DNA from: Cystobasidiopsis lactophilus
Lineage: Eukaryota; Basidiomycota; Agaricostilbomycetes; Agaricostilbales; Chionosphaeraceae
Direction: 5' to 3'
Assembly (NCBI GenBank): GCA_001599975.1
Contig: BCIO01000003.1
Location: 744,001-808,000, forward strand
DNA length: 64,000 bases
Part shown: piece by piece, positions 42,465-51,754 of the stretch
Position numbering within the stretch: the stretch's first letter is position 1
How the letters are laid out: each line of letters begins with the position of its first letter
Program-made: the position numbers and the translations under genes
Notes under the pieces: generated by a model
Told to the model about the DNA's origin: nothing
Database searches by the model: none
Seen by the model: the letters and a program-made list of their open reading frames with translations, nothing else

Positions 42465-45299
42465 ATGCCCGGCTTCACGGCGGATGCGTTCGACCTGTCT
42501 GGCTCCGACACTGAATCCGAAGGCTACCCCGACGCCTCGTTCGCGCACCCTGGCCCAGCTCGCCGCCCATCTTTGCTCGTGCCCGACTCGCCCGCCGCCC
42601 AGAACCAGGCTGGCGAGGAGGAGGACGACGCCGACTTGGAGTACATCGATGCGCCGCCCCCAGTGACCCGGTTGGACGACGACGAGGAGGAGGACGGGTC
42701 TTCAGTCGAGGAGGAGCCAGAGTCGAAGCACTCCTCCCCTTCGCCCTCGCCGCCCCCGCCCTCTGCGCCGGCGACAGCGGGCCGGAAGACGCTGGCCCAG
42801 TTGGCGCAGCAAGACCCATCCCGCAACCGAGTCATGCAAGCCTCCATGTTCGCCCAGCCGCCCCGCTCGTCGACGCCGGTGCGAGCTGGCGGCGTCCGCT
42901 CCCTCAACCTCCCGCCGCTCTCGCCCATCACTCCCCGGCAACAGCAGATGGACCTCGACCCTCTGGACTCGGCGCCGTCCACCAGCAGCATGGTCCAAGC
43001 CAAAGCCATCCCCATGCCGCCGCCCAAAAAACACCGAAAGTGGACCCGCACGCCTGCCAGGGAGAGCGCGCTCGTCAAAGCCGAGGGCAACACCAAAGAC
43101 GCGCTGTTGCGCTTGGGCAGGTCTTTTGGGTCGAGCTGGGGACCAAGCGGCAGGTTGGCCAGTTGGGGCTCGCTCGCCCAGAGGTGCGTTTTGCGTCTCT
43201 TACCAAATTTCATGTCTTTGGCGACTAAGGCTGCGAGGGCGCCTGTGTACAGGCCGACATCACACACCAGCATCACCTTGGCCTCCACCCCATACCTTTC
43301 GCAAGACTCCACCGCCCGCACCCAGGCCCTCCTCGAGGTCCAAATCCAACTCACCCTCCTCGACCTTTCCCCGGACGGCATCCCCCAAGCCAGCCCTTCT
43401 CCCGAACTTCGGTTCCACCACTTCAACCCCTTGCACTCTCCGCAAGACACCACCTTTGAACCCTCCCTCTTCCGCCTGGCTTCGGCGCTCTACGACGAGC
43501 TCGACCTGGACCTCTCCACTCTGCCCCCGGCGCAAGCTGACCGGATCGCCAAGCTGGCTCGGAAACACTTGCTGTCGACCTGGCTCGAGTCTGTCACCTT
43601 GCCAACGGCGGAAGAAGAAGTCCGCCTGGGTGGCTCCGACCCCGCTGGCGTGGTGTTCGCCTGGTTGACGGCGCACCAGATCGAGCAAGCCACCAAGTCC
43701 GCTCTGGCCAACTCCGACCTTCGCCTCGCTACCCTCCTCGCACAAGCCGGCTCGCTCGTCGCAGACGAAGGGGTGGCGGAGGACTTGTTCTTGCAGCTCG
43801 CCAAGTGGAGGGAGCAAACCGTCGACGCGCAGATCCAACCTGCCTACCGCAAGATCTTCGAGCTCCTCTCTGGCAACGTGGCAGTCTCAGAAGGCAGGAA
43901 GGGCGGCGTGCCAGACGGAGCCAAGGAGGTGGTCGTCCACGAAGGCTTGGATTGGAAGCGCGCTTTCGGCTTGCATTTCTGGTTCTCCCCCTCAGGCCAG
44001 GGAGAGCTAGGCGAGGCGGTGAGGGAATACGAAGCGGCTTTCTCAAGCCAGGGAGGGCCGGCGAGTCCGAGGCCTTGGTACGCCACTTCAGCGTCGGCGG
44101 TCGGGCAGAAGTGGAAGTTGGAAAGGCAGGCGAGGGACGCGGCTTTTGAGCTGCTCAAGTTCGCTTCGGGCGCAGGGGGCAGCTTGGAGGTGGTGCTCAA
44201 CCCGACCAACTTTTCGCCTTCGCCGATGGATGTGCGGCTGCCTTGGCTCTTCTACCAGCTCTTGGCCCGCGTGCGCAGGGTGGCGGATTTCGGGGACAGG
44301 GAAGATGGCGAAGATGAGGGAGAGGAAGGGTGGAGTGCCAAAGCGGAAGAGCTCACTGTCGAGTTTGCGAACCAACTCCAACGGATGGGCTTGTGGCAGT
44401 GGAGCGTATTCGTCTTGCTTCACTTGCACTTCCCAGAGCCGTGCGTTCTTCCTCTCTCCTTCCTATATCAATGCCCGTGTTGATAGAAGCTGTGGTCGGA
44501 TCACAGAAGAGAGAAGGCGATCAAGCAAGTCCTCCAACTTCACATTCCCCGGCTCACACCCGAAACCCAACAATTTCTCACCGAAACCCTCCTCATCCCA
44601 CCGACCTGGCTCTCTCAAGCCCAGGCTCTGCACGCTCCAGACCCTTGGTCCCGGTCGCAGCTTTTGCTCGAAGCGCAGGAATACACAGAGGCACACCGCA
44701 TTCTGGTTTGGGATCTCGCGCCCGAGGCTGTGTTGCGAAACGAGTATGGGCTACTGGAGCGCATGTTCGAGGGCTTGGCCGAGAGGAGCATGGAGGTTGC
44801 TGATTGGGGCTCCGGCGGCCAGGTGCGCTCACTTCCTCCCTTTTGGCTGACTTTTCAAGTTTTCTGACATGCATTCGCGCAGATCTACTTGGACTACTTG
44901 GCCATCCTCACCACCTTGCCGCACCTGCTCAAAAACCCAACCCAAGACCCGGCCGAGCTGGCGCGGCTGACGGACCAAGTCTTGCCCGACCTCTTGGCCG
45001 CTCTACCCCAATTCTTACTGGACAAATCAGCCCCCACTGGCGAATCAGGGCGTACGCCGATCAGAGCTGCAGCGGTGCAGGAGATGCTCGGCCGCGCGGC
45101 ACAGGTCAAGAGCGCTTTGGGATCCGTACGTCTCGTTGCTTCCTCTTTCCGTGGTGAGGATGGAGGTTTAAAGTCAAAACAGGTGCGGGATCCGGTGGAT
45201 CAAGATACGCCTTTGGACAGCTTGGGCCAGACGGATCGGGTCGGGTGGCTCAACAGCTTGGGGAGGAATTTGCTCGAGGACACGCTGGGCCATGCTTAG
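42465..45299 (+). CDS. NUP96: Nucleoporin Nup96-type (Nup145C/Nup189C domain), stand-alone
   Basis: Scaffold component of the Nup84/Y-complex of the nuclear pore. The start at 42465 gives MPGFTADAFDLSGSDTESEG, an acidic, Ser/Pro-rich N-terminus, then the PPLSPITPRQQQ and KKHRKWTR region and SFGSSWGPSGRLASWG. The helical Nup96 domain begins about 43560: LARKHLLSTWLESV, IEQATKSALANSDLRLATLL, QAGSLVADEG, REQTVDAQIQPAYRKIFEL and GLDWKRAFGLHFWF, then DVRLPWLFYQLLARV. Later exons reach GRNLLEDTLGHA at 45299. No FG/GLFG repeats or autoproteolytic Nup98 domain precede it; the region upstream is the divergent PHAF1 gene. So Nup96 is encoded alone rather than as a Nup98-Nup96 precursor. Confidence 0.88.
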
Positions 45300-45880
45300 T
45301 CGTCCTTTACATGCAAAGCGAAACACTTGTTGTTTTTCTTGGAGAGCATTTGCATGACCTTGTCCCAAAGCCTCCATTGCGGCGCTCATCAGACCGCTTG
45401 TGTTCGCCACCGTGGAACTGTCAAGGTTGCTCCTGCTCCAACGTCGGTTGTTTTGGATTTGGTGAATAACTCCTTCTCTGCTCGTCTGCTGAAATATTAT
45501 GCTGTACTAAGCTCGAATGACATTCTCACAGTACGGCTCACGGCGAGAACTCAGTAAGAGTTGTCCGCGTTCCCTTTGGACTTCGGCCGGCACGCCTGTC
45601 TTCGCCTCAAAACCGCATTGGTTTGGTCAGTGAGAGCTTTACTACATACAATATGAGAAGTCTGTGCGCTAAACCGGACCTTCGCCCACAGCATTGGCGC
45701 CGGTATACGCCCCAGGAGGCCTCCTTCAACTTCCAGGACCGTCAAAGCGGCTCGAGCTCAGTTCAGCTCCTTTGCGCGGCACGACATTCCTTTGCACCCT
45801 ATTTCACGCCGCATTAGAGCACTATTAGGGATTTCTGTCGCCCAGCAGTCTATTTTTATAACCCTCACACCTAGACGGCG
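45300..45880. other. Intergenic spacer
   Basis: About 580 bp between NUP96 and an F-box/LRR-like gene. No supported gene or RNA. Confidence 0.45.
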
Positions 45881-47221
45881 ATGCTTTTGACCGACCTCAC
45901 TTTCGACGTGCTGCAGAAAATTGCGCGCCATGTGGCCGGTCCTTTTCCCGTGTGGCTGAATATCTTGCTCGACACGTCTGCCGCCGAGATCAAAGGTGCG
46001 CCAGAGCTCGAGCTGGTGTTGAAATGCGCCTCGGTCAACTTGGCGCTGACTTGCAACCACCTCTACGAGTCGCTCTACACCACTCTCACCGAAGGCGTCT
46101 TGTTCGACTGCACTCAAATAGGGCCACCTCTCGAGCTCGACAAAGCTGGACTCGAACTTCAGCAACTCCAATGTTATCTCCTTTCGGCCCAGAAGCTCCT
46201 TAGCAGCGCCAGACGCGTTTGCTTGTACATTGAGCGATCTCGCTTTGCTCGAAGAGACGAAGCAACGCCTATGGGAGTGAATGTGGCCACCCTTCTCGAT
46301 TGCTTCCTTCTGTCTTTGCAACATCAAACCCGCCTCGAATTCCACGTGAATTTCCTGAACTTCACTAGCTCCCAAATCCAGATCGTCTTGAAGTCTCTCG
46401 GCTCTAACATGTCAAATGTCGAACGTCTGGACGTCCGCGACGCTGGGCCAGACAAGTTGGAACTCGAGCTTTCAGAGCTGCCCAGTTTGAAAGAGTTGAC
46501 AATTGGGGACAGTCATCTTGCGCTTCGAACAAGAGACGGTGTTCATGTCGAGGCACCGTTCTGGAAGGACTCGTGCGGGTGGAGGATCGGAAGCGATGGC
46601 TCGACGGGCTTGCTCTGGTGGCAAGCGGTGATGAACCCTCAACACCCAGTTGCTGCCAAAGGGGACCACCAAAAGCTCCTTCTTCTGGGACCTACCGACC
46701 GTTCCGACACTCCAGTAGTTACGATCAACGCGTTTCCGAACAGCGGCTCGCGCGAGCGCCTCGATTGGACCTCCTTTGTCTCGCACCTTCCGCTCCACAC
46801 CGCCACTCTCAGACTCGACATCTACTGCGAAGGCAACCTAGACTCGCTGGTCTTTTCCAACGTGACCGGCTGGGCTTGTCTGAATCGCTTGACCTCTTTA
46901 CAACATTTCGACCTGCGCTTCATAGCCGACCCCTTCGCGACTACGGCCAGCAGCTCACAGACAAACCTGGGCTGCATTTTACTCGAAGAATTGCAGTTTC
47001 CGCGGCTGACCACCTTCGCATTCTCTGTCGACAAAAAGTGGGAGCCCAGGCTCGCCACCAAAGCTTTGGAGTCATTCGCACGACTAATTCAGTCCGCTTC
47101 GTCCCTTCCCTCTCTCGAATCTGTAGGATGCGTTCTAGACGACGCTACACTTGATCCCAGCGGAGCCATTCGTTCGGCCTGCGCTGCCCGCGAAATCTTT
47201 CTTCAAGTTGAAGAGGGGTGA
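45881..47221 (+). CDS. Intronless F-box/LRR-like protein
   Basis: A 446-aa single-exon protein, unusual here because neighbours are intron-rich. The N-terminus MLLTDLTFDVLQKIARHVAG with a following LALTCNHLYESLY resembles an F-box fold. Leucine-rich-repeat-like segments follow: LLSLQHQTRLEFHVNFL, VERLDVRDAG, LPSLKELTIGD, LTSLQHFDLRF and LQFPRLTTFAFS. There is no signal peptide or membrane segment. Such proteins usually serve as SCF ubiquitin-ligase adaptors, but both the F-box and the repeats are divergent, so the role is inferred. Many basidiomycetes carry expanded families of such intron-poor proteins. Confidence 0.7.
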   Translation: MLLTDLTFDVLQKIARHVAGPFPVWLNILLDTSAAEIKGAPELELVLKCASVNLALTCNHLYESLYTTLTEGVLFDCTQIGPPLELDKAGLELQQLQCYLLSAQKLLSSARRVCLYIERSRFARRDEATPMGVNVATLLDCFLLSLQHQTRLEFHVNFLNFTSSQIQIVLKSLGSNMSNVERLDVRDAGPDKLELELSELPSLKELTIGDSHLALRTRDGVHVEAPFWKDSCGWRIGSDGSTGLLWWQAVMNPQHPVAAKGDHQKLLLLGPTDRSDTPVVTINAFPNSGSRERLDWTSFVSHLPLHTATLRLDIYCEGNLDSLVFSNVTGWACLNRLTSLQHFDLRFIADPFATTASSSQTNLGCILLEELQFPRLTTFAFSVDKKWEPRLATKALESFARLIQSASSLPSLESVGCVLDDATLDPSGAIRSACAAREIFLQVEEG

Positions 47222-47622
47222 ATGTGGTCTTTTCAGTCGCTGTCACTTATACCCTCCATACACTTGTACCGTCCTTTATCACCGTGCTCCTCAGTTGCAA
47301 GAACCACGAGAGCCCACTTGCCACCCTCCGAGTCGACGGCGATTTTCTGCTGGCATGACTGAAAGTTCGCCTTCACCTTGTGATGCCCTCCATGATCACG
47401 AAGCGCTTGTTTCTTGTGCCTGCTTACGATCGCGAGCCGATTCCTTCTGCTTAAGGCTGGTGCCCATTGTCGTGGAGACCCCCACCTTCATCAGGCAGGC
47501 TGCTGGGACAACCAAAATGTTTCCCGTCGCTTGTTGCTGGCCAAGCGTAGTGGCGCTGGTGTTGCTTTTCTGCTTCTTGATCTATTCTTTCTCATACAAA
47601 TATCGTGTCGTTTGGAGAAAAA
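47222..47622. other. Intergenic spacer
   Basis: About 400 bp upstream of P450-A. No gene seen. Confidence 0.45.
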
Positions 47623-49862
47623 ATGCCACTCCAAGACAGTCTGGGTTTGACTGGGCCCACTGCCGCGCTGCTGGGCCTTGTTCGTTCTCGTTTTGTTGCG
47701 ACTTGGCTCACCTCCTCCCTCATAATCTGAGCCCAGTTGATTCATTCCTACGTCAAGCGGTTCGAGCCCAACGGCCCCAAGGCGCTCTTCTCGGCAGTGG
47801 CAGGCTTTGTGGCGGTGACCGCTTATCTGCGCCTGGCGCAGGCGCACACCACCTACCATGCCATCTCGCATGCGTCTCAGTTGACCGCTATTTGCTTGGG
47901 CACCATGTACGCTTCGATTGCGGCCTACCGGTTGTCACCTTGGCACCCTTTGGCCGCTTACCCTGGCCCTCTCATCTGCAAGCTGACTCAAGTTCCCTGG
48001 TTCTTGGCCAACGTCCGCGAACGAGCCCAATTGTGGCTCACCGACCAGCATCAACAATATGGCTCTATTGTTCGGATAGGGCCAAATGAGCTTAGCATGA
48101 CTTCGGTTGACGGCCTTCAGCAAGTCCACGGTTTCAAGGGATGGAACCGCTCGCTGTCGCACGCCACCGGTGTAGTCAACGGAAACAATCAAGACGAAGC
48201 AACGATTGCCAGGCTCGTAGACGATTCCTCCCATCGAATTCGTCGCCGCATCTTCGAGTCGGGATTTGTCGGCAAGGCACTCTACGACTACGAGATCTAC
48301 CTTTACGATTGCGTTGAAAATTTGATGGCCGGGTTTGATGCAAATGGAGCGAACGGCAGAGCTACAGACATGTTGGCCCAGATGCGGTTCGTTTGTCGTG
48401 TTTTCTCTCCATCGCGAGCTGACAGGGACGTCCTGGTGCGAATTCAGAAATTTTGCCTTCACATTTATGAATCAGATAGTCTTCTCTGAGGCGACTGACC
48501 ACCTCAATCCGGCCGAGCGAGCGGAACTGGTCGTCGCTATTTCCGAGGCCTCGTTCAAGATTGTCAAATTCGACACTCTCGTTTGGTTCCGTGACTTCCT
48601 TCTTTTATTACCTTTGCCAAAGCAAATTTTGGCGCTTGGAGACTATTCGAAAACCATGTTCGAAAAGCGCTCCATCAGAGGTTCGGGTCTCTCAGCCGCA
48701 GGCCGGCCTGAGCTGAGCGAGCCGACAGGACCTTCGCAAACCCATGACCTCTTCTACCATCTGTAAGCATTCCGGTCTTCGGTGATCACGGACCTTCCCT
48801 CAAGAAAACGTTTTACAGCCTCGGCGAGGACTCTGAGACTGGTCGCAAATTGACTCAAACCGCGCTGGAGAACGATGCATTCACGCTGGTCGCCGCTGGA
48901 ACGTAAGTTAGGTGCTCATACTCGAGGGCACGCTTAATGTGTGACGCAGCGACACCACCGCATCCGCTTTTTCGCTTTTGCTCTTTGATTTGATCCGCAC
49001 CCCGGCTTGCTTGCAAAAGCTTCGAGCAGAGCTGGAAGCTGCCTTTGCCGAAGACACTGTCAGTGTGCAGGCTACTCGAAAGCTGGCCTACCTCAACAGT
49101 TGCATCAACGAGTCACAACGCCTCACAGTCTCGTTTCCGTAAGTCGCGCATCCCTGGTGGTTTCACCAATGTAGCTGACCCTTTCTTAATGCTTAGGAGC
49201 GGTATTGGAAAGCAGGCACCTCCTGGAGGGCAGGTGCGTGAAGCCCAGCTTGTCGCTCGCTGTCGTCGGTGACCAGCCGCACCAGGTCGTGGCCGGCCAC
49301 TACATTCCTGAGGGCACGGTCGTCAGGTGTCCCACTGCAGTGATCCAGAGGGATGCCAACAACTTCTCGGACCCGCTGAGCTTTAATCCAGAGCGCTGGA
49401 TGGAGCCAGACAAGCAGGCAAGCCTACTGACGGGACAATTCTGTACGCCTTCTTATATCTTTGTTGTTCATAGGCGGCACATGATCCCAGGGCTTTCCTC
49501 CCTTTCAACATTGGTCCTTATAGTGAGTCAATCTACGTATCATAGTCACAAACGCTGACCATGAGCATTTCAGTGTGCGTTGGGAAGCAGGTGGCCCTCC
49601 AAGTCGGTCTTCCCTTGCTGCACCAATGTTCTATGGCCGAATGCGCTTTCAAATACAGGAAATTCGTATGAGTGTCGCCATGACTGTCCTCAACTTTGAT
49701 TTGCGCTTCGAGCCGGACTTTCTCCCCGACCAATGGTACAGCAAAGCGACCGGGGACGCCCACGTCTCCACGATACACGACCCGCTTCCGATCATTCTGA
49801 CCCGCCGAAAAGATGGTAAACGGTATCTTGCTTCTCGCAAAGACTACTACTATGGCGCTTGA
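47623..49862 (+). CDS. Cytochrome P450 monooxygenase A of a tandem pair
   Basis: Membrane P450. Exon 1 at 47623 encodes MPLQDSLGLTGPTAALLGL and splices (gttcgt...gcccag) into LIHSYVKRFEPNGPK, giving several N-terminal hydrophobic helices. Then YPGPLICKLTQVPWFL, QYGSIVRIGPNELSM, HRIRRRIFESGFVGKALYDYE, FTFMNQIVFSEATDHL, LVWFRDFLLLLPLPKQI, SQTHDLFYHL, NDAFTLVAAGTDTT (I-helix), RKLAYLNSCINESQR (ExxR), QVVAGHYIPEGTVVR and FNPERWMEP. The haem loop FLPFNIGPYSVCVGKQVA follows, and the end is RKDYYYGA at 49862. All motifs intact. Type resembles fungal benzoate-4-hydroxylase-like P450s, substrate unknown. Paralogous to 51755-54051; the first 270 bp of exon 2 are identical. Confidence 0.9.
47735..48006 (+). 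repeat. 272-bp tract identical to 51862-52133
   Basis: Perfect match by eye to 51862-52133, beginning at the AG of the intron-1 acceptor and ending at ttcttg in exon 2. Flanking homologous sequence differs markedly. Fits gene conversion between P450 paralogues. Confidence 0.9.
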
Positions 49863-50191
49863 GTGGGTTTTCTGATTTTCCGCTTTGCAGCGACAGTATT
49901 CTGATTAGGCCGTTTGCATTCAGTGACTGCACTTGGGGTCCCTTTTAAATTTTGTGTAAAGACTTCAAGGGAGACAGTGGGCCAGTTGCTTCGAACGCGT
50001 GTTCAGATCGCCACCCAAAGAGCGCAGCTCGAACCCATCCTCCGGCTCATGTCGATGCCTACCCTTGTTTTGACTGCTAGTTACTGTAATGAGTGTGTAG
50101 CAAGCAGCAATAAGTTGCAACGACCACGAGCGCGTTGGGTTTCGGGCCTGCTGGAAGTTTACGTCTCATCCTTCTCTGACCCCTAACTGTC
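49863..50191. other. Intergenic spacer
   Basis: About 330 bp between P450-A and the chimeric gene. Nothing recognised. Confidence 0.45.
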
Positions 50192-51242
50192 ATGGGCTAC
50201 ACTACAGACTTCGAAGGCCAACTTGAGTTTGAAAAGCCAGTGGACGACGCCACATACGCCTTGCTTCAGACGCTCGGTGGGTTCTTGGGCCGCCTTTTCC
50301 AAGTCGCGAAAGTACCCACAGGACTTGGTCTAAGGTACCACCCGCCGCATGGTGCGCTCGATAGAAGGGTATGGCGTCGAGGGCGAGTTCTTTGGCTCCC
50401 AAGATGAAGACAAAGAGGAGGGTGTCATTGGCTCAAACCACCCGCCCCGAACCCAGCCGGGCCTCTGGTGCCACTGGGACGTCCTCGACGATCGCAAGCA
50501 CTTAGAGTGAGTTGCGATTGCGTTATCTCTATGGTTCTGAAGTTGTTTGTCCAGGTGGGATGGTAAGCCACACAGCTGGCCACACCAGACCTTAAGTCGA
50601 AAGCTCCCGTTGACAGGTGGCGAAAAGTTCTATTGCTACGTCGAATGGCTCGTCTATTTCCAACAACTTCTCCGATGGACCGGAAACGACTTCGCCTCCG
50701 GCCGCATCGAGTGGCAAGGCGAAAGGGACTTTGATATAGGCATCATCGAAGTCAAGAACGGCGTCATCCACATCTACGCTGAATTTCCTCAGTGCGTTTG
50801 GTGTGGAAAATCATTCCGAGGCTTGAACGTCAGCGTCAACGACGGCCCTTGTCCCACTGCCTCGACCACTCCTGTCGACGTCCGACCCGTCCCCAAAGCC
50901 GCTCGACTCACTTTGACGGATATGCCGCTCGATGTGCAACGCGACATCCTGGCAGCCTGCTCCCCTCGGTCTATGCTCAATTTGGCTTTGACTAATTCGA
51001 CGCTCTACTGCCTCTGCGACGACGTGTTGTGTGGTCAAGCTGCTCGCCCTTTTTATCCCGCCGCCTTTGCTCGACTCACCAAGGATCATCTGATCCGAAT
51101 CGCTGCCGCCACTTGTGTTCAATGCGAGGGTCCTTTGGCCCGTGATGAAGACAATACGCAAAGTTGGGCGTGGGAGCCGAACAACAGCAAGTGGTGCACG
51201 GTTTGTCGACCACGCAAGGCCAGACCCAACGTCTTAACTTGA
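50192..51242 (+). CDS. Chimeric protein: bacterial/phage-type domain, F-box-like segment, CxxC pair
   Basis: My splice model (50192-50276, 50335-50506, 50555-50562, 50617-51242) gives 296 aa. Residues 1-145 read MGYTTDFEGQLEFEKPV, TTRRMVRSIEGYGVEGEFFG, VIGSNHPPRTQPGLWCHW, LEWDGGEKFYCYVEWLVYF, GRIEWQGERDFDIG and EVKNGVIHI. From memory this matches a small uncharacterised protein family common in bacteria and phages (MGY...F...F.KP, TRRM, PP.TQPGLWCQW, WDGGEKFY). CVWC follows near 148. Residues 185-220 (LTLTDMPLDVQRDILAAC...LALTNSTLYCL) look like an F-box. CVQC (255) and CTVC (282) form a possible zinc site. The first domain's function is unknown. It sits between two P450 paralogues. Confidence 0.75.
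50555..50562 (+). other. 8-nt microexon of the chimeric gene
   Basis: gtgggatg lies between ...tttgtccag and gtaagcc. It supplies the middle of LEWDGGEKF, a block that is invariant in the bacterial relatives as I recall them. Skipping it shifts the frame. Confidence 0.75.
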
Positions 51243-51754
51243 GCAAGAGAGGGGTCTTCCTGTGCGAGTACAAAGCGCAACAGCAGCGGGCAGTCTGGGT
51301 GAATCAAGCACCAAAAGCAGCCCAAACCTGAAACAGTAGCTGCGATGGACATCTGTTCGGACTGTCATTGAGTCTTTAGGCTTCATTGTACTTGATCAAT
51401 GACCAATCTCGGCCCAATCACTGGATCATAAAACCACAAGAGTCTGGTTCGCCACCGGGGCAGGCCGACCAAAGGGGGCAGCCTTTTTGTCCAAACCCTT
51501 TTCGAGCCTTGCAGTCCTCAGTTCCCCTTGTAGCCATGCTTACAATGCTGCTCGATGTGACACGGCCCGTTCCTCAACTTTTGCCGTCACAGTGCGTGCG
51601 CCTTCCGTCCCGGGCCCCGCCTTAAGCTTGGGCGAGCCAATGCTCAATTCCCGACGCTTGTGTTGAGCTGCGTATAGCTCGCTGTCGCTCTCTAAGGTGC
51701 TCAGTGATACTGGAAAAGACCCCTGTTCGCCCGAAGCTATATCCTTGCACCGGA
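51243..51754. other. Intergenic spacer
   Basis: About 510 bp upstream of P450-B, containing promoter sequence. No gene recognised. Confidence 0.45.

Noticed and set aside
42524-43838. Antisense frames of up to 309 codons within NUP96
   Set aside because: The plus strand carries the Nup96 domain in the right order; the antisense translations are low-complexity.
47755-47775. ggttcgagccc resembling a tRNA B box
   Set aside because: It is inside a P450 exon and repeated in the paralogue; no A box or cloverleaf is present.
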